This document shows, piece by piece, positions 28,395-37,343 of a stretch of 64,000 bases of DNA; position 1 is the stretch's first letter, and each line of letters opens with the position of its first letter. The stretch comes from Morganella morganii (lineage in GTDB: Bacteria > Pseudomonadota > Gammaproteobacteria > Enterobacterales > Enterobacteriaceae): NCBI RefSeq assembly GCF_019243775.1, contig NZ_CP069157.1, positions 2,677,418 through 2,741,417 on the forward strand, read 5' to 3'. The position numbers and the translations under genes were made by a program. Below the pieces are notes generated by a model, which worked only from the letters and a program-made list of their open reading frames with translations, searched no databases and had not been told where the DNA came from.

Positions 28395-28417
28395 ATGCAT
28401 TTTTAACTCCCAGCTAT

Positions 28418-29182
28418 TCATTTACCCATATATTCACCGGGTGTTTTTCCGGTCATCTTACGGAAGAAAGAGACAAACGCGCTGTCACTGGCAAATCCGA
28501 GAGCCTGTGCAATATCACTGCTGCGGTATTTTTTCGCCAAAAGTTCAACAGATTTTATTAATCGCCACTGCTGCCGCCATTGCTGATAGCTCATACCGGT
28601 TTCCCGCCGGAAAATCCGCGTTATCGTCTTTTCCCCGGCACCGCAGCGGGATGCCAGTTCATTAAGCGGCGACGGCAGTATCCGGGTGTCCAGGGTTTTC
28701 AGCCGCCGGTCTGAAGGCAGCGGTAATTGCATATCTTCCCGCCCGGCCAGCGCCAGCTCATCCAGAAACACCGGCAGCAGATGCTGTAAGCGGGGTTGTG
28801 TCCAGTCACTGTCAAACGGCAGTCCGGCAAAGAGAAACAGGATCTCACGCAGCAGCGGCGATACGCCGAAGATTTCACAGGTTGACGGCAGACAGGCACT
28901 GAGTTGTGCATCCGGATACAGTGAGCGGTAACCGACAGCCTCAAACATCTGCGCGCGATGCAGCATCTGCGGCGGGATCCACGCCACCCGCGTCGGTGGC
29001 AGAACGGAGAGAGTGTCCGTCAGGGTGATCTGAATCGCCCCTCGTTCGGTAAACAGCAATTGTCCGCGCTGATGGCAGTGAAAACCGGAATCATGCTGCG
29101 CCGCCATCTCTGCGGCAATGCCAATCAGTGGTGCGGAATAGCTGTCCGCATCAAATGCATCACTTTGCTTCAGCCACGCCAT
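28418..29182 (-). CDS. AraC family transcriptional regulator
   Basis: A 254-residue regulator with an N-terminal cupin-type sensor domain (GFHCHQRGQLLFTERGAI near residues 32-50) and a C-terminal AraC DNA-binding domain (about 165-250: LASRCGAGEKTITRIFRRETG, then DIAQALGFASDSAFVSFFRKMTG). The start at 29182 has AAGGG at good distance; a longer frame from 29230 would begin inside the divergent promoter. It is divergent from an MFS pump, a layout like NimR/NimT of E. coli, but the pump is of another subfamily. The ligand is unknown. Confidence 0.88.
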   Translation of the reverse strand: MAWLKQSDAFDADSYSAPLIGIAAEMAAQHDSGFHCHQRGQLLFTERGAIQITLTDTLSVLPPTRVAWIPPQMLHRAQMFEAVGYRSLYPDAQLSACLPSTCEIFGVSPLLREILFLFAGLPFDSDWTQPRLQHLLPVFLDELALAGREDMQLPLPSDRRLKTLDTRILPSPLNELASRCGAGEKTITRIFRRETGMSYQQWRQQWRLIKSVELLAKKYRSSDIAQALGFASDSAFVSFFRKMTGKTPGEYMGK

Positions 29183-29205
29183 GTTGTCCCTTTTGATAAA
29201 CAGAA

Positions 29206-29229
29206 TGTCCTTATTATTATAATAAGACA
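29206..29229. promoter_or_regulatory. overlapping divergent -10 region of the AraC gene and MFS pump
   Basis: The 12-base palindrome TTATTATAATAA (29214-29225) gives TATAAT on both strands, flanked by TGTC (29206-29209) and GACA (29226-29229). The -35 matches are weak on both strands, as expected for activator-dependent or tightly regulated promoters. Confidence 0.4.
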
Positions 29230-29286
29230 TCCCACCTTTTGCTAATCTGCTCCCCGTTCATTTCAGTTACAAAAAAGGGGGACAAA

Positions 29287-30432
29287 ATGACAATACAAAA
29301 ACCCGCATTAACACTTGCCGTTGCCCTGATGATGTTCCCGCAGATAGCGGAAACCATCTACAGTCCGGCGCTGACAGATATCGCACAGGGATTCGGCGTC
29401 AGTGCGGCACAGGCAGGACAGACTCTGTCCCTGTACTTTTTCGCCTTCGCACTCGGCGTGGTCACCTGGGGACGTTTATGTGATATCGCCGGGCGCAGAC
29501 GCACCATGCTGAGCGGTCTGATACTTTACGCTGCCGCCTCCTGCGGCGCGGTTATCACACAGGATTTCAGCGTGTTACTGATCCTGCGGATGCTGTCTGC
29601 CTTCGGGGCGGCGGTCGGCTCAGTAGGCACACAAACCATCATGCGTGACTGTTACCGCGGGGATGAGCTGGCAAAAGTATTCTCTGTCATGGGGATAGCA
29701 CTGGCTGTCAGCCCGGCACTGGGCATGTTCAGCGGCGCGTTGCTGACCGGTTTTGCCGGATATCAGGGCGTCTTTACCGGGCTTGCGGTACTGGCGGTTG
29801 TTCTGCTGGTATGGACAGCACTCCGGTTACCGGAAACACGTCCGGCACATATCACGTCAGTTTCGCTGCCGGAAACAGCCGGCCGTATGCTGTGTGACCG
29901 CTTTATTCTGCGCAATGTGCTGCTGATTGCCTTTCTGAATATCAGCCTGTTCAGCTACTACCAGTTAGCACCATTTTATCTCAGCGGGCTGGGCTTTACA
30001 CAACAGGAATTCGGTTACAGCGGATTACTGCTCGCGCTTGGCGTGGCCGCAGGCTCTGTGATCAACCGTGTCCTGCTTAAACGCGGATGGCACAGCCATT
30101 CACTGATCCGCCTTGCTGCCGTAACCGGTATGGTCAGCGCTGCTGCGGTCTGGCTGTTGTCAGGATCGATTTTGTTTGTGCTGCCGGTAACAGGTATCGT
30201 GATTTGTTACGGGCTCGCCATTCCGAATATTCTGGCCGGTGTGTTACAGGATTACCGTGACCGCCCCGGTACTGCCGGTGCGCTGCTCGGTCTGATGTAT
30301 TACCTGCTGATTGGCGGCGGACTGGCACTGGCCGGGCTGAGTCAGCATCTTGGCCTGACACTGTGTGTCTGTGCTGCGGGAACACTGCTCTGTGCACCGC
30401 GCAAGACAGTACAAAGCACACAAACAACATAA
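29287..30432 (+). CDS. MFS multidrug efflux transporter, Bcr/CflA-like
   Basis: A 381-residue, 12-helix inner membrane transporter of the DHA1 group. It has motif A as GRLCDIAGRRRTM (about 64-76), motif C as AVSPALGMFSGALL (about 138-151), and IMRDCYRGDELAKVF, typical of the Bcr/CflA subfamily. The ATG follows AAGGGGG. It is divergent from the AraC regulator that probably controls it. Its substrate cannot be told from sequence. There is no counterpart here in E. coli. Confidence 0.86.
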   Translation: MTIQKPALTLAVALMMFPQIAETIYSPALTDIAQGFGVSAAQAGQTLSLYFFAFALGVVTWGRLCDIAGRRRTMLSGLILYAAASCGAVITQDFSVLLILRMLSAFGAAVGSVGTQTIMRDCYRGDELAKVFSVMGIALAVSPALGMFSGALLTGFAGYQGVFTGLAVLAVVLLVWTALRLPETRPAHITSVSLPETAGRMLCDRFILRNVLLIAFLNISLFSYYQLAPFYLSGLGFTQQEFGYSGLLLALGVAAGSVINRVLLKRGWHSHSLIRLAAVTGMVSAAAVWLLSGSILFVLPVTGIVICYGLAIPNILAGVLQDYRDRPGTAGALLGLMYYLLIGGGLALAGLSQHLGLTLCVCAAGTLLCAPRKTVQSTQTT

Positions 30433-30434
30433 GA

Positions 30435-30460
30435 AAAAGCCGGTCTTCTGACCGGCTTTT
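30435..30460. terminator. bidirectional terminator between the MFS gene and nif3
   Basis: AAAAGCCGGTC, TTCT loop, GACCGGCTTTT, between convergent genes with A/T runs on both sides. Confidence 0.85.
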
Positions 30461-30471
30461 CCTGTTACCCG

Positions 30472-31215
30472 TTATGCCGGGTTCGGGATATCCACAAAAA
30501 TCACATCCAGCCCGTGCGTTTTCTGCAGCCATTCACCCAGAGCACGGATCCCGCCGCGCTCGGTGGCATGGTGACCGGCGGCAAAGAAGTGCATCCCGCA
30601 TTCACGGGCGATATGGATTGTCTGCTCTGATACCTCGCCGGTCACAAAGCCGTCAAGCCCCGCATCTGCGGCTGCCTGAATAAAACTCTGACCGCCGCCG
30701 GTACACCAGCCCAGTTTTTTAATCTGAGCAGGCGCGTTATCCCCGCAATGCAGAATCTCCCTATCCAGCCCCTGCTGTAAACGCTGCACCAGTTCCTCGC
30801 CGCTGACCGGTTGCGCGAACTCACCGCACGGAAGCAGCGGATCAACCTGTCCGGTGACCGTGACCCCCATCAGTTGCGCCAGTTTCGCGTTATTTCCCAG
30901 TTCCGGATGGGCATCCAGCGGCAGATGATAACCGTATAAATTCATATCGTTACACAGCAGTGTTTTGATCCGGCGCTGCTTCATGCCCCGGATACTGACC
31001 GGCTCGTTTTTCCAGAAATAGCCGTGATGCACCAGCACCGCGTCCGCATTCAGTCTCACCGCTTCATCCAGTAATGCCTGACAGGCGGTCACGCCGGTCA
31101 CCACGCGCTGAACCTGTTCACGTCCTTCAACCTGCAGACCGTTCGGGGCATAATCCTGAAAATCCTGTACTGCCAGCTTTTCATTAATAATCTGTTCTAA
31201 TTCAATATGATTCAT
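30472..31215 (-). CDS. ybgI: Nif3-like dinuclear metal centre protein YbgI
   Basis: A 247-residue member of the NIF3/DUF34 family, matching E. coli YbgI. The metal ligands are visible in VHHGYFW, DAHPELGN and GHHATERGG. The family is linked to GTP cyclohydrolase-type activity and metal handling, but its physiological role is unsettled. It stands alone here; the pxpBCA genes that follow ybgI in E. coli are missing. A terminator separates it from ybfA. Confidence 0.95.
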   Translation of the reverse strand: MNHIELEQIINEKLAVQDFQDYAPNGLQVEGREQVQRVVTGVTACQALLDEAVRLNADAVLVHHGYFWKNEPVSIRGMKQRRIKTLLCNDMNLYGYHLPLDAHPELGNNAKLAQLMGVTVTGQVDPLLPCGEFAQPVSGEELVQRLQQGLDREILHCGDNAPAQIKKLGWCTGGGQSFIQAAADAGLDGFVTGEVSEQTIHIARECGMHFFAAGHHATERGGIRALGEWLQKTHGLDVIFVDIPNPA

Positions 31216-31284
31216 ACATTTTTCCTGTCCGTGCGGATAGATTTACCATACCTTCCCTGCCCGCCAATAGCAATTTGCAGACAT

Positions 31285-31319
31285 AAAAAAACGCCCCCGC
31301 GATAACATCGCCGGGCGTC
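31285..31319 (-). terminator. terminator between ybfA and ybgI
   Basis: On the minus strand ACGCCC..GCGAT pairs with ATCGC..GGGCGT (two small bulges) and is followed by seven T. Confidence 0.85.
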
Positions 31320-31343
31320 TCTTTTGCTTTCCGGATGCCGGTA

Positions 31344-31556
31344 TCAGTGCTGCTGGGTACTGCTTACCGCATTTTCTGAACGTGCCAGCCAGACCGGTTT
31401 ATCGCTTGTCTTGGACCACACACGGTACAGATAGCTCCAGAAGCGGGCGCGATCCCGGTAGAACAGCATAAACGGGAACGCCAGGATACCTAAAGATACT
31501 GCACCGGTACGGCGCAAGAGAACCTTATGCAACGGATATACCTGAAATGTTGACAT
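31344..31556 (-). CDS. ybfA: small inner membrane protein YbfA
   Basis: A 70-residue protein of unknown function matching E. coli YbfA (68 residues). Shared features are the HKVLLRR start region, the hydrophobic [11 protein letters not shown] followed by [22 protein letters not shown]. The ATG at 31556 is preceded by AAGGAGG; a frame beginning 13 codons earlier lacks one. It carries one membrane helix. E. coli also has ybfA on this side of pgm-seqA, though farther away. Confidence 0.92.
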   Translation of the reverse strand: MSTFQVYPLHKVLLRRTGAVSLGILAFPFMLFYRDRARFWSYLYRVWSKTSDKPVWLARSENAVSSTQQH

Positions 31557-31829
31557 TGAGACCCTCCTTAATAACGGATTATCGCAGAACAGCAATAATC
31601 ACCGAATGTATTTCTCTTTCATATTAACCCGGCTGGTGAAAATTTACCACTCATCTGACCACTTGACGCCGGTATGATACGCACAAAATGCCCCTTTTAA
31701 GTAATTAAATTACATAATTGTTATTTTTATCATTTCATTAACAATTTTATTATTTAAAATTAAGCTACCACGCTGATGAAAATACCTTATGATATTCACA
31801 TCACTAATTGATAATGGGAATTATTTATT

Positions 31830-32258
31830 ATGAGCGCCTGGCTGATCTATGCCCTGCTGTCTGCTATCAGCGCCGCAATGGTTGCTGTCTTCGGGAAAAT
31901 GGGGTTGCAGCATCTGGATGCCAATACCGCAACCGCGATCCGTGCCGTGATTATGGCGCTGTTTCTGGTCGGCGTGGTGGTGGTTCAGGGAAAATTTAAT
32001 CTTATCAGTGAGATAATCGAAAACCGTAAAGCCCTGTTCTTTATCGCTCTGAGCGGAATTGCCGGAGCACTTTCCTGGCTGTTCTATTTTATGGCAATAA
32101 AAAACGGTCAGGTTTCACAGGTTGCCCCGATTGATAAACTGAGTGTGGTCTTTGCCGTTATTTTTGCCGTGATCCTGTTCGGTGAGAAAATTTCCCTGAT
32201 TGCAGCCGGTGGCGTTGCGCTGATCACCGTTGGTGCGCTGATGGTCGCGCTGGGCTGA
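31830..32258 (+). CDS. EamA family small transporter
   Basis: A 142-residue membrane protein with a single EamA domain of five hydrophobic segments. Features include the start MSAWLIYALLSAISAAMVAVFGKMG, the KVAPIDKLSVVF-like segment (here QVAPIDKLSVVF), and the C-terminal ILFGEKISLIAAGGVALITVGAL. Single-domain EamA proteins must pair to make the usual ten-helix unit. The substrate is unknown. It is monocistronic and converges on pgm. Confidence 0.88.
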   Translation: MSAWLIYALLSAISAAMVAVFGKMGLQHLDANTATAIRAVIMALFLVGVVVVQGKFNLISEIIENRKALFFIALSGIAGALSWLFYFMAIKNGQVSQVAPIDKLSVVFAVIFAVILFGEKISLIAAGGVALITVGALMVALG

Positions 32259-32265
32259 GACAGGC

Positions 32266-32299
32266 AAAAAAAAAACGCGGAGGGAAGATCCGCTCCGCG
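32266..32299 (-). terminator. terminator of the seqA-pgm operon
   Basis: CGCGGAG and CTCCGCG pair around a ten-base loop and are followed on the minus strand by ten T. Confidence 0.9.
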
Positions 32300-32319
32300 C
32301 TGCTTTTCCGGGGAATGCG

Positions 32320-33960
32320 TCAGTCCGCAATCACCTGGTTGACTATTTCAATCGCTTCTTTTTCTATCTGTACCAGATGTTCCGGACCCCGGAAACTTTC
32401 ACAGTAGATTTTATAGGCATCTTCCGTACCGGAAGGACGCGCGGCAAACCACCCCTGCTCACTCATGATTTTCAGGCCGCCGATCGACGCACCGTTACCC
32501 GGCGCGGCTGTCAGGCGGGCGGTGATCGGATCACCGGCCAGGGTATCTGCAGTAACCATTTCCGGAGACAGTTTTGACAGCCGGGATTTCTCCGCGTGAC
32601 TGGCCGCTGCCTGGATCCGGCTGTAGCACGGTGAACCGAATTTTTCCGCCAGCTCATCATAATGCTGCTGCGGGTTTTTGCCGGTCACGGCGGTCAGCTC
32701 CGCTGCCAGCAGGCAGAGGATAATACCGTCTTTATCGGTTGACCACGGTGTACCGTCAAAGCGCAGGAACGAAGCCCCCGCGCTCTCTTCCCCGCCGAAG
32801 CCCAGTGTGCCGTTATACAGCCCGTCCACAAACCACTTGAACCCGACCGGGACTTCCACCAGATCACGCTGCAAATCGGCAACCACGCGATCAATCATCG
32901 CACTGGATACCAGGGTTTTGCCGACACCGACAGAGGCCGGCCAGTCCGGACGGTGCTGAAATAAATAGTTAATCGCCACCGCCAGATAATGGTTCGGATT
33001 CATCAGCCCTTTCGGTGTCACAATCCCGTGGCGGTCGTAATCCGGGTCATTGGCGAAGGCCAGCGAGAAGCGGTCACGCATGCTGAGCAGACCAGCCATC
33101 GCCCATTTTGAGGAGCAATCCATACGGATAACCCCGTCGTGATCCAGCGGCATAAAGCGGAATGTCTGATCCACCTGCTCATTGACCAGCTCAATATCCA
33201 GCTCATAGAAATCACGGATGCGTTTCCAGTACTCAATCCCGGCACCGCCCAGCGGATCCACGCCGATTTTGAGTTTCGCGTTACGGATAGCATCCATGTT
33301 GATCACGTCACTGAGCGAGCTGACATACGGCTCAATCAGATTCACCGCGCTGACCAGCGGGCTGCGCAGGGCATCACACACCGGCATCTGTTTCACCTGC
33401 GCCATATTACCGGCCAGCAGCACGTTGGCACGCTTTTCGATAACAGAGGTGAGGTCAGTGTCTGCCGGGCCGCCGGTCGGCGGGTTATATTTGATACCGC
33501 CATCTTCCGGCGGGTTGTGCGACGGGGTGATCACAATACCGTCGGCTTTATCAGCATGGTCGCGGTTGTAGGTCAGGATGGCATGAGACACCGCCGGGGT
33601 CGGGGTGAAACCATTATTTTCCTGAATAATAACGCGGACACCATTTGCTGCCAGTACGGATAACACCGTCTGAAATGCCGCTTCAGAGAGGGCGTGGGTG
33701 TCTTTGCCCACATAGCACGGGCCGGTAATACCCTGCTGCTGACGGATTTCGGCGATTGCCTGAGTGACCGCCAGAATATGTGCTTCATTGAAACTGCCGC
33801 GCGCCGCACTGCCGCGGTGGCCGGAAGTCCCGAATTTGACCTGCTGTGCCGGATCCGCCGCATCAGGTGCAAGGGTATAATACTGAGAGGTTAGCTGCGC
33901 CACATTGATTAAATCGGATTGTTGCGCAGGCTGACCAGCCCGCGGGTGCGTATGAGCCAC
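32320..33960 (-). CDS. pgm: phosphoglucomutase (alpha-D-glucose phosphate-specific)
   Basis: Interconverts glucose 1-phosphate and glucose 6-phosphate. The 546 residues match E. coli Pgm in length. The active-site serine lies in [13 protein letters not shown], the metal-binding loop is DPDYDRHG, the sugar-binding loop is GEESAGASF, and the phosphate-binding loop is [12 protein letters not shown]. It follows seqA by 47 bases on the same strand, an arrangement conserved in enterobacteria. Confidence 0.98.
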   Translation of the reverse strand: MAHTHPRAGQPAQQSDLINVAQLTSQYYTLAPDAADPAQQVKFGTSGHRGSAARGSFNEAHILAVTQAIAEIRQQQGITGPCYVGKDTHALSEAAFQTVLSVLAANGVRVIIQENNGFTPTPAVSHAILTYNRDHADKADGIVITPSHNPPEDGGIKYNPPTGGPADTDLTSVIEKRANVLLAGNMAQVKQMPVCDALRSPLVSAVNLIEPYVSSLSDVINMDAIRNAKLKIGVDPLGGAGIEYWKRIRDFYELDIELVNEQVDQTFRFMPLDHDGVIRMDCSSKWAMAGLLSMRDRFSLAFANDPDYDRHGIVTPKGLMNPNHYLAVAINYLFQHRPDWPASVGVGKTLVSSAMIDRVVADLQRDLVEVPVGFKWFVDGLYNGTLGFGGEESAGASFLRFDGTPWSTDKDGIILCLLAAELTAVTGKNPQQHYDELAEKFGSPCYSRIQAAASHAEKSRLSKLSPEMVTADTLAGDPITARLTAAPGNGASIGGLKIMSEQGWFAARPSGTEDAYKIYCESFRGPEHLVQIEKEAIEIVNQVIAD

Positions 33961-34007
33961 TGTGTCATTCTCCCCTGATTATGCCGTCACCGGCAGATAA
34001 ATACCCC

Positions 34008-34562
34008 TTACAGGGTATTGCAGACTTTCTCGACAGTATTTGCCGGGAAGCCCATTCCCTGCATAATCTGTTCTACCATGCTCTGCTTGCGCTGAGTATT
34101 GGTGTTGGTGATAACCCAGAACGGCGTGCCCGGAATGTGGCGCGGCTTGCTGGTTTTACCGCTGGCCAGCAGCGTGTGCTCATCACCGGCAAAATAGACA
34201 CGGGTGCGGCCGTGGAGTTCATCAGTACTTTTGCTGAACCCTTGCGGATCAATATTATACAGTGCGGATAACACCAGCATAAAACGGTCGATCGTTTTCT
34301 TTTTCTCTGCATAGCTGTCGGACAGCAGCAGTTCGCGCATGACGCGGACCGGATCCTGAGAAGTGGCTTTTACCGGACGCGGGGTAACCGGCGGAGTTTT
34401 GTTATCCGCGCTGTCAGTTGCAACAGGTGCGCAGGTGGTACCCGGAGCCTGCGGCCCTAAATTGAGCATACGGCGCAAAATTTCCGATGCACTTTCACCA
34501 ATGTGCTGTGTGTGGCTGGCAATATAACTGTAAAGTTCTTCATCTACATCGATTGTTTTCAT
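34008..34562 (-). CDS. seqA: replication initiation negative modulator SeqA
   Basis: Binds hemimethylated GATC sites, sequesters oriC and organises new DNA. The 184-residue protein has the N-terminal oligomerisation domain (MKTIDVDEELYSYIASHTQHIGESASEILRRML), a Pro/Thr/Ala linker (about 45-75), and the C-terminal DNA-binding domain (LHGRTRVYFAGDEHTLL, VITNTNTQRK). It is divergent from ybfF and upstream of pgm, as in E. coli. Confidence 0.98.
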   Translation of the reverse strand: MKTIDVDEELYSYIASHTQHIGESASEILRRMLNLGPQAPGTTCAPVATDSADNKTPPVTPRPVKATSQDPVRVMRELLLSDSYAEKKKTIDRFMLVLSALYNIDPQGFSKSTDELHGRTRVYFAGDEHTLLASGKTSKPRHIPGTPFWVITNTNTQRKQSMVEQIMQGMGFPANTVEKVCNTL

Positions 34563-34820
34563 TTCTACCCGGTTCTTTTATTCGTTAACGCGGAACACGT
34601 TATTATAAGATAGAAAAATGCAAAACAAAACAAGTAAAATTTCAATAACTTAAACTAAAAACCCCCGCAGTTTGCCCCGTACGGCATTTAAAAAATAAAT
34701 CAGTAAGTTATCGTTTCCGGACGCACAATCAATCACAGAAACATTTACTTAACATGTTGGTTTCCGGGGGCTGCCGTGTCATCATATCCGCCTGTTTTGC
34801 TCTGCGGATCGGTTGTTAAT

Positions 34821-35600
34821 ATGAAATTACCTGCATTACTTCATCATGAAATATTCACGCCTGAAATATCACATCACACCACACCCATTGTTCTGATCCA
34901 CGGTCTGTTCGGGGATCTGCATAACCTCGGGGTGCTTGGCCGTGAACTGCGGAAAACGCATACCGTGGTACAGATTGATGTCCGTAACCACGGCGATTCA
35001 CCGCGCGCACAAACCATGACTTACCGGGAAATGGCGCAGGATGTACTTGATCTTATCCGCTCCCTGAACATTGAAAAAGTAATAGTGATTGGCCATTCCA
35101 TGGGCGGAAAAATCGCCATGGCGCTGGCTGCACTGGCTCCGGATGTTACTGAAAAACTGATTGTTATTGATATGGCTCCCGTCGCTTACGGTGTACGTCG
35201 TCATGATGAGATTATCGCGGCACTGGAAGATGTTACTGCCGCCGGTGTCACCACACGCACTGAGGCCACCGCAATTATGGCGCGCCGCATCCGTGAGGAT
35301 GGCGTTATTCCGTTCCTGCTGAAATCCTTTAAGCAGGGAGAATGGAAATTCAATCTGCCGGTTATCAAAGCACAGTATGAATCCATCATCGGCTGGGAAA
35401 CCCTGCCGCCGCAACAGGTTCCGCTGCTGCTTATCCCGGGCGGTAATTCATCGTATGTGAAACCGGAATACCGCGACGCCATTATGGCGCAGTTCCCGCA
35501 GGCAACCGCCCATGTGATTGCCGGATGCGGCCACTGGGTACACGCTGAAAAACCGGACGCGGTTCTGCGCGCCATCAGCCGTTTCCTGGATAAAGCCTGA
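34821..35600 (+). CDS. ybfF: alpha/beta hydrolase, esterase YbfF
   Basis: A 259-residue cytoplasmic esterase. The nucleophile elbow is GHSMGGKIAMAL (near residue 90), the oxyanion region is VLIHGLFGDLHNLG, and the catalytic His is in CGHWVHAEKPDAVLRAI. All match E. coli YbfF (254 residues), reported to hydrolyse acyl-CoA and similar esters. I use the ATG at 34821 (MKLPALLHH), aligned with E. coli MKLN; an ATG 15 codons upstream is in frame but not conserved in the homologue. Confidence 0.95.
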   Translation: MKLPALLHHEIFTPEISHHTTPIVLIHGLFGDLHNLGVLGRELRKTHTVVQIDVRNHGDSPRAQTMTYREMAQDVLDLIRSLNIEKVIVIGHSMGGKIAMALAALAPDVTEKLIVIDMAPVAYGVRRHDEIIAALEDVTAAGVTTRTEATAIMARRIREDGVIPFLLKSFKQGEWKFNLPVIKAQYESIIGWETLPPQQVPLLLIPGGNSSYVKPEYRDAIMAQFPQATAHVIAGCGHWVHAEKPDAVLRAISRFLDKA

Positions 35601-35629
35601 CAGTAGTGCCGCCGTCACGGCGGCATCAT

Positions 35630-35884
35630 TCACTGACGGAAACTCAGTATCAGACTGTCATCGTCACTCTCCTGCCACCAGGCCACAACAGAACGCACCT
35701 GATGTCTGACATCCTGCCCCGGCAGATCAAAACAGATATCCAGCAGGCAGCAGCCGGATAAAATCAGACACAAATACTGAAGCGGACGGATAAACACCGT
35801 CAGCATCTGCTTTACTTTGCAGCCGTAGTGATACTTTTTGTGCGACATCCGCGATAATTCCGCAGATTCTGAGATACGATCCAT
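35630..35884 (-). CDS. hypothetical protein between ybfF and ybfE
   Basis: An 84-residue frame with an AGAGGA ribosome site eight bases before ATG. The N-terminal part is polar and rich in Lys and His (MSHKKYHYGCKVKQ). A hydrophobic helix follows (LQYLCLILSGCCLLDICF, about 35-52) and then an acidic tail (WWQESDDDSLIL). I recognise no family. It fills a gap that is empty in E. coli and is convergent with ybfF. The intact frame and good ribosome site favour a real gene, but only comparison would settle it. Confidence 0.45.
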   Translation of the reverse strand: MDRISESAELSRMSHKKYHYGCKVKQMLTVFIRPLQYLCLILSGCCLLDICFDLPGQDVRHQVRSVVAWWQESDDDSLILSFRQ

Positions 35885-36193
35885 GTGCGCGTCCTCTGTT
35901 ATTCCCTTGCTGAAAATACATACTACGTAATGCCTGCCCGCAAAAACACTCCGTTATCCTGAGCTGAATACTCTTTTTTTTCTAATATATTCATAACGAT
36001 AATTGCAATATTTAATTCATTGACGAAACCCATCACCCGTCCTGCAGGGCTGCCGCACAGGCGGGCAGACGGTGCGATGTTAATCAATCTGCACGAAATC
36101 CGCGGTAACAGGCCGCGAAGCGGTGGCGGTAAGCGGGATGGCGGTGTATCATTGCGCGTTTATCATTGTAATCCGCCTTTTCGTAGTAAAATT
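35885..36193. other. gap before ybfE
   Basis: This 309-base gap contains AT-rich promoter-like DNA (35960-36015) followed by a GC-rich leader. I looked for a LexA box, since ybfE is an SOS gene in E. coli, and found none with both CTGT and ACAG half-sites. No other feature is visible. Confidence 0.5.
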
Positions 36194-36487
36194 ATGGCCA
36201 AAGAACAAACGGATCGTACCACGCTGGATTTGTTCGCTGACGAACGCCGGCCCGGACGACCGAAAACAAACCCGCTCTCCCGTGATGAGCAGTTGCGGAT
36301 TAACAAACGCAATCAGCTGCGGCGTGACAAAGTTAACGGATTACGCCGCGTTGAGCTCAAACTGAATGCGGATATTGTCGATGCCCTGAACCAGCTGGCA
36401 TACGAAGAAAACGTGAACCGGGGCGAACTTATCGAGCAAATTCTGCTTGATTACCTTCAGCGTTCTGATTTATGCACCAAATTGTGA
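36194..36487 (+). CDS. ybfE: LexA-regulated-type protein YbfE
   Basis: A 97-residue, highly basic protein, probably DNA-binding (ribbon-helix-helix-like C-terminal part: RVELKLNADIVDALNQLAYEENVNRGELIEQIL). The start MAKEQTDRTTLDLFADERRPGRPKTNPLSRDEQLRINKRN matches E. coli YbfE over a long stretch, which fixes the ATG at 36194; the frame is open further upstream. Its function is not known. It precedes fldA on the same strand, as in E. coli. Confidence 0.93.
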   Translation: MAKEQTDRTTLDLFADERRPGRPKTNPLSRDEQLRINKRNQLRRDKVNGLRRVELKLNADIVDALNQLAYEENVNRGELIEQILLDYLQRSDLCTKL

Positions 36488-36633
36488 GACGACACACCAC
36501 ACAAATTTGACAGACTTCAAATACTGTTTTCGTCAGAATGGTATTTATGAAGATGAAATAGTTATAATTTCTGCTTGTTGTCGCTGCGGCGTCCTTTTGC
36601 AGGCACAGAGATTTTCGGTTGAGAGGCTTATTT

Positions 36634-37164
36634 ATGGCAATCGCAGGTATATTTTTTGGTAGTGACACCGGTAACACAGAAAATATCGCTAAAATGATTC
36701 AGAAATTACTCGGCGATGATGTTGCTGAAGTCCGGGATGTTGCCAAGTGCAGCAAAGAGGACATCGAAGGGTTTGATTTCTTACTGCTGGGTATCCCGAC
36801 CTGGTATTACGGCGAAGCACAGTGTGACTGGGATGATTTTTTCCCGACACTGGAAGAAATTGATTTTAACGGTAAAATTGTGGCTATCTTCGGTTGTGGT
36901 GACCAGGAGGATTACGCAGAGTATTTCTGTGACGCCATGGGCACCATCCGTGACATCATTGAACCGCGCGGCGCGACCATTGTGGGCCACTGGCCGACAG
37001 AAGGCTACCACTTTGAAGAGTCAAAAGGCCTGGCGGACGACAGTCACTTTATCGGCCTGGCTATTGATGAAGATCGCCAGCCGGAGCTGACTAACGAACG
37101 CGTGGCAAAATGGGTTGAGCAGATCCGCGAAGAAATGAGTCTTGACGAGATTCTGGCAATTTAA
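36634..37164 (+). CDS. fldA: flavodoxin FldA
   Basis: FMN electron carrier that donates to enzymes such as IspG, IspH and pyruvate formate-lyase activase. The 176 residues have the FMN phosphate loop GSDTGNTENIA (8-18), the aromatic loops PTWYYGEAQCDWDDFF and CGDQEDYAEYF, and the long-chain flavodoxin insert. The length equals E. coli FldA. The ATG follows GAGAGG; a frame five codons longer is open. It lies directly upstream of fur, the conserved order, and fur may be transcribed in part from the fldA promoter. Confidence 0.97.
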   Translation: MAIAGIFFGSDTGNTENIAKMIQKLLGDDVAEVRDVAKCSKEDIEGFDFLLLGIPTWYYGEAQCDWDDFFPTLEEIDFNGKIVAIFGCGDQEDYAEYFCDAMGTIRDIIEPRGATIVGHWPTEGYHFEESKGLADDSHFIGLAIDEDRQPELTNERVAKWVEQIREEMSLDEILAI

Positions 37165-37181
37165 GGTTTTCCCTTAAATTG
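37157..37181 (+). repeat. 10-bp hairpin spanning the fldA stop codon
   Basis: CAATTTAAGG (37157-37166) and CCTTAAATTG (37172-37181) pair perfectly around a five-base loop, and the fldA TAA lies in the left arm. The stem is AT-rich and has no T-run after it, so it is a weak candidate for a terminator and could limit read-through into fur. Confidence 0.5.
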
Positions 37182-37199
37182 CGAATGATAATTCTGCTT
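37181..37199. promoter_or_regulatory. possible Fur box upstream of fur
   Basis: The 19 bases with AATGATAAT at the core match the Fur consensus at about 12 positions, mostly in the left two thirds. Autoregulation by Fur is known in E. coli. The match is suggestive only. Confidence 0.35.
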
Positions 37200-37343
37200 A
37201 TTTATGTAATGATATTATTTATCCGGTCCGGCATCGGTCAGGCGAATCGCACCTGACACCTTTTGATAGCCGGACATTGTGTTCAGCCGTTGAGCGTTTT
37301 CCCGAATGTGCGCTCACCAGCGACAATATAGGACTAAATCCGC

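Noticed and set aside
35885-36193. LexA box for ybfE
   Set aside because: ybfE is LexA-controlled in E. coli, but I could not find CTGT and ACAG half-sites at the right distance here.
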